A stretch of DNA of 64,000 nt from Pseudovibrio sp000156235 (GTDB lineage Bacteria > Pseudomonadota > Alphaproteobacteria > Rhizobiales > Stappiaceae): NCBI RefSeq assembly GCF_000156235.1, contig NZ_DS996808.1, positions 434,001 through 498,000 on the forward strand, given 5' to 3'. Position 1 is the first letter of the stretch; each line of letters starts with the position of its first letter. Under the pieces are notes generated by a model. The model was not told where the DNA came from. It saw only the letters and a list, made by a program, of their open reading frames with translations, and made no database searches. This document shows positions 33,901-42,868 of this stretch, one piece after another. Made by a program: the position numbers and the translations under genes.

Positions 33901-34737
33901 ATGTTTAAAAATACCGGAAAAGCCATCATTGGGGCTGCATTGTTTGTCTCTGCAAGCGTTGTTGGCCTGAGCGCTCAGGCTGGTGAGGCTCTGGATGCGA
34001 TCATGAAGAACAAGACGCTGGTTGTGGGGTCAAATTCTGACTATCGCCCGAACGCGTTCATGGGAGATGATAACCAGCTGCAGGGTTTCGACATCGACGT
34101 CTCCAAAGAGATCGCAAAGCGCCTTGGAGTGGATGTGCAGTTCGTCACCCCAGGCTGGGAAGTGATGACCGCAGGGCGGTGGCACGGCAGATGGCACATG
34201 GTGGTTGGCTCCATGACCCCAACAAAGGCCCGTGCGCAGGTGCTGGATTTCCCGGCTGTCTACTACTACACCCCGGCAGCGTTTGCGGTTCATAAGAACT
34301 CCAAAGCCACTTCATTGGCGGATCTGAACGGCAAGGTTATCGGCGTTGTGGGCTCGTCCACCTACCACAAATATCTGGAGCACAGGCTTGAGATTGATGC
34401 GGTTGGCGCGCCATCCTTTGAGTATGCCGTGACACCGGGTGAGATCAAACTTTACAGTGACATCAACGAGTTCGACGAGCTGTCCCTTGGTGACGGTGTG
34501 CGTCTGGACGCGCTGGCGCAGTCCGTTCCTGTCATTCAGCAGGCAATGAAGAAGGGCCTGCCGATCAAGCAGCTGGGTGACCCGATCTTCTACGAGCCGC
34601 TGGCGATTGCGATCGATAAAGGCGACAAAGAGCTCAACGACAAGTTGGCTGCTATCGTGGATGAGATGAAGAACGACGGCACGCTCGCAGAGCTCTCCAA
34701 GAAATGGCACGGTGCGGATCTGGTAAGCGTTAAGTAA
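33901..34737 (+). CDS. Polar amino-acid-type ABC binding protein
   Basis: Periplasmic binding protein of the SBP_bac_3 family, 278 residues from ATG 33901 (after GGGGTTGGG). Residues 1-25 form the signal peptide ending AQA. LVVGSNSDYRPNAFMGDDNQ and QGFDIDVSKEIAKRLGVDV are the family N-terminal motifs; WHGRWHMVVGSMTPTKAR replaces the common D-x-x-x-x-x-M-T-x-T-x-E-R. It is followed by one permease; the ATPase is missing from the locus. Confidence 0.88.
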   Translation: MFKNTGKAIIGAALFVSASVVGLSAQAGEALDAIMKNKTLVVGSNSDYRPNAFMGDDNQLQGFDIDVSKEIAKRLGVDVQFVTPGWEVMTAGRWHGRWHMVVGSMTPTKARAQVLDFPAVYYYTPAAFAVHKNSKATSLADLNGKVIGVVGSSTYHKYLEHRLEIDAVGAPSFEYAVTPGEIKLYSDINEFDELSLGDGVRLDALAQSVPVIQQAMKKGLPIKQLGDPIFYEPLAIAIDKGDKELNDKLAAIVDEMKNDGTLAELSKKWHGADLVSVK

Positions 34738-34741
34738 GACC

Positions 34742-35716
34742 ATGATCACACTCACCAATGGTGCTTTCAGGCAGGGGCCAGCCCGCCTGAAAGCTGCAGC
34801 AACGCTCGGACTGCTGGCCTTCGTGCTGGCGTTTGCTCTGGCTTTCAATCAAGGCCTGATCGGCTCGTTCCTTCGCCCTGCAATGAGCGAGGAAACACTC
34901 TCCGGCTGGTGGGGGCGCTTTTCTGTATCCATGGTGATTTTCCTGGCAGTCTCAGGCCTCGGCTATCTGGTCCTGAGCCTGTCCCGCCGGGCACAGCTGA
35001 TAACAGTCTGGCTGCTGCTGGCGGCTGGGGCGTTTGGCTTCTTTCTCAGTTTTGAGCTGAGCTTTGAGTTCATCGGCAGAAAACTGCCCTTCCTTCTGGG
35101 CACCGGAGCCTTCACCACACTCTATGTCTCTGCCATTTCCATTTCGCTGGCCTTTGCGTTTGCGCTCATGGGCGCCACGGCGAAACTCTCAGGCATTGGC
35201 GTTGTTGAAGGTGTGGGGGCGTTTTACACTTCCTACTTCCGCGGAGTGCCACTGCTTGTGCAGCTCTTCCTGATCTACCTCGGCCTGCCACAGATTGGAT
35301 ACGTGATTTCGCCGGTGCCAGCCGCCATCATTGCGTTGTCGCTGGTGTACGGGGCTTACATGACCGAGATTTTCCGCTCTGGCATTCAGTCCATTTCAGT
35401 CGGCCAGTGGGAAGCTGCAGATGCGCTTGGATTGCAACGCTTGCTGACCTTCAGAAAAGTCATTCTGCCTCAAGCAATGCGAGTTATTGTGCCGCCAACG
35501 GGCAACCAGTTTATCGCCATGCTTAAGGATTCCTCGCTGGTTTCCGTGGTTGGGGTCTGGGACATCATGTTCATTGCCAGAACGCAGGGACGATCTGACT
35601 TCAAAATTTTGGAGATGCTGATCACTGCCTCCATCATCTACTGGGTGATGTCCGTTATGCTGGAGTTTGTGCAACAGCGGATTGAAAACCACTACGCCAA
35701 GTCGCTGAAGCGATAA
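34742..35716 (+). CDS. Polar amino-acid-type ABC permease
   Basis: A 324-residue permease with extra N-terminal helices (about 120 residues) before the standard His/Glu/Gln permease domain. TLYVSAISISLAFAFALMG, FRGVPLLVQLFLIYLGLP and the EAA loop QWEAADALGLQRLLTFRKVI are visible. It is four bases after the binding-protein gene. A dedicated ATPase must be encoded elsewhere or be shared. Confidence 0.87.
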   Translation: MITLTNGAFRQGPARLKAAATLGLLAFVLAFALAFNQGLIGSFLRPAMSEETLSGWWGRFSVSMVIFLAVSGLGYLVLSLSRRAQLITVWLLLAAGAFGFFLSFELSFEFIGRKLPFLLGTGAFTTLYVSAISISLAFAFALMGATAKLSGIGVVEGVGAFYTSYFRGVPLLVQLFLIYLGLPQIGYVISPVPAAIIALSLVYGAYMTEIFRSGIQSISVGQWEAADALGLQRLLTFRKVILPQAMRVIVPPTGNQFIAMLKDSSLVSVVGVWDIMFIARTQGRSDFKILEMLITASIIYWVMSVMLEFVQQRIENHYAKSLKR

Positions 35717-35780
35717 CGTTACTTTCAATAATTTCAGAGCGCGGCTGCGCAGATATTTAGTGCCCTGAAGGGATACGCTC

Positions 35781-36587
35781 ATGACAAATAACAGTGGCAT
35801 CACCACTCTGCCGAGTGCGGTTGCTGAAAAAAGACCTATTGTCGGCATCCTGGCGAATTCCTCAGAAGAGGCCGGTCTGACAACGCAGACCATCGACGAC
35901 AAGTACCTGACTGCCGCCATGCAGGCTGTTGGAGCTGTCCCAGTCATCCTGCCAACTCTGCTGAATGATGCGGAACTGGCGCATGTCCTTTCACTGGTGG
36001 ACGGTGTTATTCTGACAGGTGATGCTTCCAACATTCAGCCGTCTTACTACCGTTGCGGTGGCACGGTTGAGAGCCATGGCCCGTTTGATGACAAACGAGA
36101 TCGAGCAGCCTTTGCGCTGATCCGTGCCACGTTTGCAAAGAACATCCCGCTGCTCGGCATTTGCCGTGGCATGCAGGAGATAAATGTGGCCTTTGGCGGC
36201 ACCATCCGTAACGATCTTTATGAAAACGAAGCCTTCGTGTTGCACCGCCCCATCGACTACAAACTGCCACCAAATCAGCGGTATTGTGCAGCCCATCAGC
36301 TTTGCCTTGAAGAGAACGGGCTCCTTCGTGACATCCTGGGCGATGGCACTCACCACGTGAACTCACTGCATGAGCAGGCCGTGGACATGTTGGGTGAAGG
36401 CCTCATGTTGGATGCGACTTCTGAGGATGGGGTGATTGAAGCCTTCCACCATCCGGAGAAGGAGTTCTTCCTTGGCATTCAATGGCATGCGGAGTTTGAG
36501 GCAGTGAGCAATCCGGTTTCAACGCGCATTTTCGCAGCCTTTGCTGAGGCCATGCAATGCACGGAGCGGGTGAAGGCCTTTCTGTAA
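35781..36587 (+). CDS. Gamma-glutamyl-gamma-aminobutyrate hydrolase-like class I amidotransferase (PuuD type)
   Basis: A 268-residue peptidase C26 protein. The nucleophile is in LLGICRGMQEINVAFGG and the His-Glu partners in LGIQWHAEFEAV, where the usual H-P-E reads H-A-E. GVILTGDASNIQPSYY replaces the usual substrate-loop GGxDxxP. PuuD-type enzymes release GABA or another amine from gamma-glutamyl conjugates. It follows the amino-acid ABC permease by 64 bases and may serve the compound imported by that system. Confidence 0.82.
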   Translation: MTNNSGITTLPSAVAEKRPIVGILANSSEEAGLTTQTIDDKYLTAAMQAVGAVPVILPTLLNDAELAHVLSLVDGVILTGDASNIQPSYYRCGGTVESHGPFDDKRDRAAFALIRATFAKNIPLLGICRGMQEINVAFGGTIRNDLYENEAFVLHRPIDYKLPPNQRYCAAHQLCLEENGLLRDILGDGTHHVNSLHEQAVDMLGEGLMLDATSEDGVIEAFHHPEKEFFLGIQWHAEFEAVSNPVSTRIFAAFAEAMQCTERVKAFL

Positions 36588-36686
36588 TTCCTGCGAATTC
36601 AAAGAGGATTGCATCAAAATACCTAGGAGAATTCGAACCAATCTCCACTAAGTCTCATCGGATCACCCAATTGTTTTGCTGAGTGG

Positions 36687-37277
36687 TTGAGACAGGGTTG
36701 TATCACTGTGAAAAGGTTCATTGACGAGTGGAAAGGCTATTTTGGGGACTTACCTCCCTACAGCCATTATCTCCGCAATGTGATGCCTGAAAGGTGGGTC
36801 AGGTTCCACGCCTTACCAGATGCCAAGCGTTATGCCGAGACACCGGAAGAAGAAGCAATTGTCTTCGACCGGGGCCGCATTCTGGGCAACCGGATCTTGA
36901 AGGAGGGGCAAAAATGCCTCTTCGTTGAGTACTTTCCCAACTTTGAAGAATACCCTTTGCCCTACAGCCATAAACTGCTTGATCAGTTTCGGCTGAAATA
37001 CTGGTTCAAGTGGAAGTATGAGGAAGACCCGTTCGGTGAGCAAGAGACAATTGGATTCTATGGAAATGAAGTCCGGTGGTTTCCTGAAGTTTACCGGGGC
37101 GCCTTTAAAGATGCAGCCCATGATGACGAGCGCTTTTTGCTGATGAACCGTGAGAGCTCCCGGATTCTCGCGCCTTATGATGGAGGTTTCGACTGCTTTC
37201 TGCTGAATGAGGAAGAGGTGACACGCCTTAAGTCTGAGTTTGAAGAATGGCTTTCTCCCTGTAGCTCTGGTCTATAG
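36687..37277 (+). CDS. DUF3885-like protein
   Basis: About 190 residues. WVRFHALPDAKRYAETPEEE resembles the DUF3885 start (RFHSLPESKRY), and APYDGGFDCFLLNEEE and FEEWLSP its end, which suggests a short member. No function is established; relatives occur among toxin-immunity-type genes. The start is uncertain: TTG 36687 or GTG 36708, the latter more likely. It is isolated between the amidotransferase and the alpha/beta hydrolase. Confidence 0.6.
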   Translation: MRQGCITVKRFIDEWKGYFGDLPPYSHYLRNVMPERWVRFHALPDAKRYAETPEEEAIVFDRGRILGNRILKEGQKCLFVEYFPNFEEYPLPYSHKLLDQFRLKYWFKWKYEEDPFGEQETIGFYGNEVRWFPEVYRGAFKDAAHDDERFLLMNRESSRILAPYDGGFDCFLLNEEEVTRLKSEFEEWLSPCSSGL

Positions 37278-37317
37278 TATTTCAAAGAGCTGCTGCACCA
37301 TATGAGGGATGGGACTG

Positions 37318-38214
37318 ATGAAATTTATTGAAGCCGGGGTGCTGAACGTTGCCTATATGGATGTGGGACCGAAATCAGGTGTTCCAGCCATCCTGCTCCA
37401 CGGCTTTCCCTATGACGTGCACAGCTATGATGAAGTCTCCGTCATCCTCGCCAATCGTGGTTTCCGCTGCATTGTGCCGTACCTGCGCGGCTATGGTCCA
37501 ACGCAATATCTTTCCCCTCAGACCCCACGTTCAGGCCAGCAAGGAGCACTTGCGTTTGACCTGCGCTCGCTGATGGTGGCGCTTGAAATTCCGCAGGCGA
37601 TCCTTGCTGGATATGACTGGGGTGGCCGTGCCGCCTGCATTGCAGCTGCGCTGTGGCCCGAAAAGGTGAGGGGGCTGGTCAGCGGCGGTGTGGCTTACAA
37701 CATCCAGAACATCCCAGCAGCCTATCGCCCGGCTTCGCCGGAAGATGAGCATCTGTGGTGGTATCAATACTACTTCCACACCGAGCGTGGGCGAAATGGT
37801 TTGGCTGAGAATAGGGAAGACCTGACACGGCTGCTCTGGCAGCAGTGGTCCCCGACCTGGGAGTTCTCCCGCCGCACGTTCCGCGAAACCTCCGAGAGCT
37901 TCGATAACCCGGATTTCGTGGACACGGTGATCCATTCTTATCGGCATCGCTTTGGTCTCGTAGAGGGCGATCCGGCCTATGAGAAGATTGAGGTTCTGTT
38001 GACCGGACAGCCTAAGATCAACGTTCCAGCCATTGCATTGCTTGGCGCAGATGATGGCGTAAGCCCACCGCGCCAAAGCCGGGGGCATGAAACCAACTTC
38101 AATGGATACTATGATGCCCGGGTGATTGATGGCGTGGGTCACAACCTGCCTCAGGAAAGCCCGGAGGCGTTCGCGGCAGCGATCATTGAGATTGCGGACC
38201 GGACAGAGCCCTAA
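37318..38214 (+). CDS. Alpha/beta hydrolase (epoxide-hydrolase/dehalogenase-like)
   Basis: A 298-residue alpha/beta hydrolase. ILLHGFPYD is the oxyanion region (HGFP), AGYDWGGRAA the nucleophile elbow with Asp where lipases have Ser, which is typical of epoxide hydrolases and haloalkane dehalogenases, and DGVGHNLPQE carries the catalytic His. The acid is probably in LGADDGVSPP. Start ATG 37318 after GAGGGATGGG; ATG 37309 is possible. It is a stand-alone gene before pobA, convergent with it. Confidence 0.82.
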   Translation: MKFIEAGVLNVAYMDVGPKSGVPAILLHGFPYDVHSYDEVSVILANRGFRCIVPYLRGYGPTQYLSPQTPRSGQQGALAFDLRSLMVALEIPQAILAGYDWGGRAACIAAALWPEKVRGLVSGGVAYNIQNIPAAYRPASPEDEHLWWYQYYFHTERGRNGLAENREDLTRLLWQQWSPTWEFSRRTFRETSESFDNPDFVDTVIHSYRHRFGLVEGDPAYEKIEVLLTGQPKINVPAIALLGADDGVSPPRQSRGHETNFNGYYDARVIDGVGHNLPQESPEAFAAAIIEIADRTEP

Positions 38215-38266
38215 GCCTCACCGAGAAGGTGGGGAGAGAGGGATGGGCCTCTCTCTAATAGCTGGA

Positions 38267-39484
38267 TCAGGCAGCTGACAGGGTCAACGCGTCCAGCTCT
38301 TCAAACGGCAATCCAACATATTCTTCCGCCAGAGCTCGCTGTTGGGTCTCGTTTTGCAGCAGCAACTCATAGCTGTTCTGTTGGATTTTGGCATCAAACC
38401 CGTTCATCTCCGGGAACACATGCATCAGCTGTGTCATCCGCCAGGAGAAGTTCTCGGAGCTCCAGACCCGGCGCAGGGCCAACTCTGAATAACGTTCCAG
38501 ATGGGTCGAGCGATTGCTCTTGATCTGCTCAATCAACCCGCGTGAGAGATAGAACACATCAGAAGCCGCAAGATTGAGTCCCTTCGCGCCCGTAGGCGGC
38601 ACGATATGCGCTGCATCACCCGCAAGGAACATACGCCCGTATTGCATAGGCTCTGCCACGAAGCTGCGAAGCGGAGCGATGGACTTTTCGATGGATGGGC
38701 CGGTGACAATCTCTGAAGCGACTTCCTCCGGGAAACGGGCCAGAAGCTCTTCCCAGAATCGCTCATCAGACCAGTCCATAACGCTGTCAGTCAGCGGACA
38801 CTGAATGTAATAGCGGCTCAGCAGCCGGTTGCGCTGTGAGGCAAGGGCAAAGCCGCGCTCATGATAGGCATAAACCAGATCCGGCAGCGGTGGCACTTCT
38901 GCCATGATGCCTAGCCAACCAAACGGATAGGCGCGCTCATAAGTGCGCAAGATGTCAGCTGGGATCGTCTTGCGGCTCACACCATGGAAGCCATCGCAAC
39001 CTGCAATGTAATCACAGTCCAGACGATGCGTTTGCCCGTCTTTCACGTAGGTCACATAAGGCGCGTCTGCTGTGACATCATGCAAGGCCACATCTGCAGC
39101 TTCGTTGATAACATTGCCGCCCGCTCGCTCGCGTGCGTCATACAAATCTTCGGTGATGTCGGTCTGACCGTAGACCATCATCTCCTTGCCGGTCCATTTG
39201 TGCGTATCAATGAAATGGCTCGGGAACCCCTGCCGCGTAATCCATGAGCCCTTTTTGCTCTTGCCGTTTTTGTCCATGCGCTCTGCCAGGTCGTAATCGC
39301 GCAGCAACTGAACGGTTCCGGTTTCCAGCAGGCCAGCACGAATGCGCGAGAGAACATAATCCTTGGTGCGCTGTTCCAGAACAACGCTGTCGATGCCGTT
39401 TTCGCTTAGGATGTGAGAAAGTAATAAACCAGCCGGACCGCCGCCGATAATCGCAACCTGAGTACGATCTCTATGGTGGGTCAT
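38267..39484 (-). CDS. pobA: 4-hydroxybenzoate 3-monooxygenase
   Basis: FAD-dependent NADPH hydroxylase that converts 4-hydroxybenzoate to protocatechuate. 405 residues from ATG 39484 (after AAGGAA). FAD motif VAIIGGGPAGLLLSHIL, SRIRAGLLETGTVQLL (a PobA fingerprint), the D-G motif DYIAGCDGFHGVSR, and RMFLAGDAAHIVPPTGAKGL are present. Length and all motifs fit the family. It feeds the pca genes that start 4 kb downstream, and a palindromic regulatory region lies upstream of its start. Confidence 0.93.
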   Translation of the reverse strand: MTHHRDRTQVAIIGGGPAGLLLSHILSENGIDSVVLEQRTKDYVLSRIRAGLLETGTVQLLRDYDLAERMDKNGKSKKGSWITRQGFPSHFIDTHKWTGKEMMVYGQTDITEDLYDARERAGGNVINEAADVALHDVTADAPYVTYVKDGQTHRLDCDYIAGCDGFHGVSRKTIPADILRTYERAYPFGWLGIMAEVPPLPDLVYAYHERGFALASQRNRLLSRYYIQCPLTDSVMDWSDERFWEELLARFPEEVASEIVTGPSIEKSIAPLRSFVAEPMQYGRMFLAGDAAHIVPPTGAKGLNLAASDVFYLSRGLIEQIKSNRSTHLERYSELALRRVWSSENFSWRMTQLMHVFPEMNGFDAKIQQNSYELLLQNETQQRALAEEYVGLPFEELDALTLSAA

Positions 39485-39603
39485 GAAAAATTCCTTAGGT
39501 TCAAAACATCTGTCAGATCGCGGCAATTGGGATATGCGCTAAGTCAGAAGTAAAATGGATTGCGAATACACGTTTGAATAGCGCTCAGTGTTGCCGTTTA
39601 TGA

Positions 39604-39653
39604 TTGCTATGTAAAATTGATTTATCAGCAAAAATCATAGCAAAATTGCTATG
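39604..39653. promoter_or_regulatory. Operator cluster upstream of pobA
   Basis: CATAGCAA-AA-TTGCTATG (39636-39653) is a perfect 8-bp dyad, and another copy of the half-site TTGCTATG is at 39604-39611, 32 bases away: three half-sites in total. It lies 120-169 bases upstream of the pobA start. No regulator gene is adjacent on the pobA side; a PobR-type activator or IclR-family protein elsewhere in the genome would fit. Confidence 0.6.
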
Positions 39654-39716
39654 TGAGCCTTTGGGGAATGTTCGGTGCCTTAGTCATATCGTGAACCAAG
39701 GCACCGATTGATTTGA

Positions 39717-41072
39717 TCAGGAAAGCAGCTTTGGTAGCCAGAGGGTTAGGGCTGGGAAGCTGACCAGAATGGCGACGCGTACCAGTTCGGCTCCGAAGAA
39801 AGGTGCTACGCCTTTGAAGGTCTGGCTCATTGGCGTGTCTTTGGCCAGAGCTGAGATGACGAAGACGTTCATGCCCACTGGTGGCGTGATCAACCCGAGT
39901 TCGACGACGATTAGCGCCAGAATGCCGAACCAGATTTTCAGGTCTTCCGTGCTCATGCCATATCCGGCACCATCTGCTCCCTGATACATGCCGCCGTTCA
40001 GTTCCATCAGAACAGGCCAGAAGAACGGGATGACCAGCAGCATCATGGACATACTATCCATCAGGCATCCAAGCGCGATCAGGGCCAGCAGGATCAGGAT
40101 CATCACCGTCATCGGCTCAAGACCAGAGCCTGCAATCCATGCAGCGGTCTCTTGCGGAAGGCCAATGCGAGACATGAAGATCTTGAGCAGCTCAGCACCC
40201 AGCAGGATCAGATAGATCATACCTGAAGTGGCTGCTGTCTCCTTCAGCGCTTCGATCATGTCTCCAAATGCCAGATTGCGCTGGAGCAGGCCGAACATCA
40301 TCACGAGGAACACGCCCACTGCAGCAGCTGGTGTCGGATTATAGAAGCCGAAATATATGCCACCGATGACAAGTCCGAAAACGGTCAGCACAGGCAGTAC
40401 GCCGAGGGAGGCTGCGAGGAACTCTTCGCGCGTTCCGGCTCCGCCAGCAGGGCCGGAGGAGGGACTGACAAAAACGTAGAGTGAGATGACCGCCAAGAAC
40501 AAAAGAACGGCCAAAATACCCGGAATAAACGCAGCAACGAACATAGTAACGATGTTCGCTTCCACGATCACCGCATAGATGATCAAAACAACGCTTGGCG
40601 GGATGAGAATGCCCAGAACTCCGCCAGCGGCGAGCGTTCCTGTCGCCAAAGCGCCTGAATAATTGTAACGCTTCAGCTCTGGCAGAGCCACTTTGCCCAT
40701 GGTTGAGGCGGTTGCGAGCGAGGATCCGCAAACTGCACCAAACCCAGCGCAGGACGCGATGGCGGCCATCGCGGTGCCGCCCTTCATCCAACCAAGCCAC
40801 GCATTGGCCGCTCTGAACAAGGACTGGCTCAAGCCGGTTTTTGAGGCGAGCGCTCCCATCAGAATAAACAGCGGAATGACTGAAAGATCGTAAATGGCGA
40901 ACTGCCCATAAGCCAATGTTTTCAATTGGCTAAGCAGCAGCATCGGGCCGTTGATCAGCGCAATCCCGACCCCGCCGACAAGGATCATCGCGTAAGCAAT
41001 TGGGATACGGATGACAATCAGGAACACCAAAATGGCGAGGGCACCAAAGCCCATAAAAAGACTGGCCGCCAT
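39717..41072 (-). CDS. dctM: TRAP transporter large permease DctM
   Basis: A 451-residue membrane protein with about 12 helices. PLFILMGALASKTGLSQSLF, GFGAVCGSSLATASTMGKV and LAAGGVLGILIPPSVVLIIYAVI are DctM signatures. It forms with DctQ and DctP (upstream) a Na+-dependent importer. Because the genes lie between pobA and pcaQ, the substrate is plausibly an aromatic acid such as 4-hydroxybenzoate or protocatechuate. It overlaps dctQ by one base (TGATG). Confidence 0.9.
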   Translation of the reverse strand: MAASLFMGFGALAILVFLIVIRIPIAYAMILVGGVGIALINGPMLLLSQLKTLAYGQFAIYDLSVIPLFILMGALASKTGLSQSLFRAANAWLGWMKGGTAMAAIASCAGFGAVCGSSLATASTMGKVALPELKRYNYSGALATGTLAAGGVLGILIPPSVVLIIYAVIVEANIVTMFVAAFIPGILAVLLFLAVISLYVFVSPSSGPAGGAGTREEFLAASLGVLPVLTVFGLVIGGIYFGFYNPTPAAAVGVFLVMMFGLLQRNLAFGDMIEALKETAATSGMIYLILLGAELLKIFMSRIGLPQETAAWIAGSGLEPMTVMILILLALIALGCLMDSMSMMLLVIPFFWPVLMELNGGMYQGADGAGYGMSTEDLKIWFGILALIVVELGLITPPVGMNVFVISALAKDTPMSQTFKGVAPFFGAELVRVAILVSFPALTLWLPKLLS

Positions 41073-41584
41073 CAGGTTCTCCGGATCAGATCTCTGGAGT
41101 TTTCACTCAAGGTGATGATCGCGCCAACGCTCAGCAGGAAAAGCGAAATCAAAACAGGTACATACGCATACCAAACAGGGATCTGCAAAATTGCGGTGGT
41201 GTATTCGTAATCTCGTTGATCAGACATACCGTAGTACATGCGCCACAACAGCAGCAGCCCAAACCCAAACGCAATCACAGAGGCGATCAGTGCGAGAAGC
41301 GCTTTCAAACGCGGTCCGGCTTTGCTGGTAAAAATATCTGCTGTGACATTGGCATCAGTGATCTGGCAGAACGGCAGGAAGGAGAAAACTGCGATAGCAA
41401 CGCCGATCTCGGTGAGCTCAAAATCTCCGGGAAATGGAGCCGCCCACATATTGCCAAGGGTGGAGTAGATGTTGACTGCGACAACTGCCAGCAGAACCAA
41501 ACCACCGGCAAGTGCCCATGCTACAATAAGTTTTTCGAAAGCACCGGCAATGCCGGTGCGTCCGAGTTTTTGAAAGGCGCCCAT
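41072..41584 (-). CDS. dctQ: TRAP transporter small permease DctQ
   Basis: A 170-residue protein with four membrane helices. KLIVAWALAGGLVLLAVVAVNIY, GDFELTEIGVAIAVFSFLPFC and ANVTADIFTSKAG are DctQ-family features. It couples DctP to DctM in the membrane. Only two bases separate it from the binding protein gene, and it overlaps dctM. Confidence 0.88.
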   Translation of the reverse strand: MGAFQKLGRTGIAGAFEKLIVAWALAGGLVLLAVVAVNIYSTLGNMWAAPFPGDFELTEIGVAIAVFSFLPFCQITDANVTADIFTSKAGPRLKALLALIASVIAFGFGLLLLWRMYYGMSDQRDYEYTTAILQIPVWYAYVPVLISLFLLSVGAIITLSENSRDLIRRT

Positions 41585-41586
41585 AG

Positions 41587-42621
41587 CTACTCGCTGTGCT
41601 TGGAAATCAATGCCTGTGCTTTTGCAACCATCGCGTTGCCATCAATGCCTTTTTTGGAAACTTCCGAGGTCCACTTTTCAACCACTGGAGCCAGAGCTTC
41701 TCTAAAGACAGCTGTTTCTTCGTCAGAAAGAGTGATGTGTTTGTTGCCAGACTTTACTGCGAGGCCGATGCCAAAGTCATCTGTCGCGCGCCAAACTTCA
41801 CCAACCTTTGCCCACCAATCAGGACCAGACGCATCGCGGAATGCTTTCTGAATATCAGCAGGCAGACCTTCCCAGCGGCCTTTGTTCATGGAAACCTGGA
41901 AGACAGAAGTACCAAAGCGTGCTTTGCCTGCACCTTCGATCTGGTATTCTGTCTGCTCCTGAATTTTCAGCGGTGGGATGATTTCCCAAGGAATGAACGC
42001 TGCATCAATCACGCCTTTCTGAAGAGCTGTTGGCAGTTCCGGAACTGGCATTGCAGCTGGGGATGCGCCAAGCGCTTCAATCACCCATGCACCAGTGCGT
42101 GATGGTGTGCGTATGCGCATGCCTGCCATATCAGCTGGACTGCGCACTTCTTTATCACGTGTTTGCAAGCCGTTACCCGCATGCACGTGCAGGAACATCA
42201 CTTCAAGGCCTTTGTAGTCAGCCTTAAGATCGCTCCCGAACATGTCGTAGAGCGCAAGGTTTGCAGCGCGAGGGTCATCAAGGAAAACAAACGGGAGTTC
42301 CATCACTTCAGTGCGTGGGAACAGGCCAGGTGTGTAACCATTCAGGGTCCAGACCAGATCAACCACGCCGTCACGTGCTTGGTTCACCAGCTCAGGCGGG
42401 CGACCACCCAGTGACATGGATGGGTAGATCTCGATTTTGACCTGACCACCGGAATTCTCTTCAACGGCCTTTGCCCATGGTTCCAGCATCTTGGTCTGTG
42501 CCGGTGCCTTCGGGCTTAGAAAATGGTGAAGCTTAAAAGTGTATTCTGCCGCGCCTGCCATGGAAACACTGGCAAGCAGAAGCGCTGTTGAAGCGCAAAG
42601 GCCTTTGAAATTACCAAACAT
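41587..42621 (-). CDS. dctP: TRAP transporter solute-binding protein DctP
   Basis: A 344-residue periplasmic protein with signal peptide (MFGNFKGLCASTALLLASVSMAGA is cut near AGA). YTFKLHHFLSPKAPAQTKML, the ligand-carboxylate Arg in GMRIRTPSRTGAWVIEALGASP and PVPELPTALQKGVIDAAFIPWE are the DctP hallmarks. Lead gene of the TRAP operon. The position suggests uptake of an aromatic acid that enters the beta-ketoadipate route. Confidence 0.9.
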   Translation of the reverse strand: MFGNFKGLCASTALLLASVSMAGAAEYTFKLHHFLSPKAPAQTKMLEPWAKAVEENSGGQVKIEIYPSMSLGGRPPELVNQARDGVVDLVWTLNGYTPGLFPRTEVMELPFVFLDDPRAANLALYDMFGSDLKADYKGLEVMFLHVHAGNGLQTRDKEVRSPADMAGMRIRTPSRTGAWVIEALGASPAAMPVPELPTALQKGVIDAAFIPWEIIPPLKIQEQTEYQIEGAGKARFGTSVFQVSMNKGRWEGLPADIQKAFRDASGPDWWAKVGEVWRATDDFGIGLAVKSGNKHITLSDEETAVFREALAPVVEKWTSEVSKKGIDGNAMVAKAQALISKHSE

Positions 42622-42868
42622 AAGTAAGTGACCCTCCTGAAGAATGGTCGAAACCAGACACGCCTTCCTGATCCTGCACTTGGGACAGTCTCAGCTCCCG
42701 AAGGCTGTCGAATTCTTAATCACGATCCGGATGATCCGCCAAGGGAATTCTTAGGAATCACCACTGTGAATTCGGAGAATTACATACACTTTTCAAAATG
42801 AATAATGAAAAATACCGTGCTTTTCATGCCGCAATGGGTATCAATATGTCCTCCGAAATGGCTTTCCT

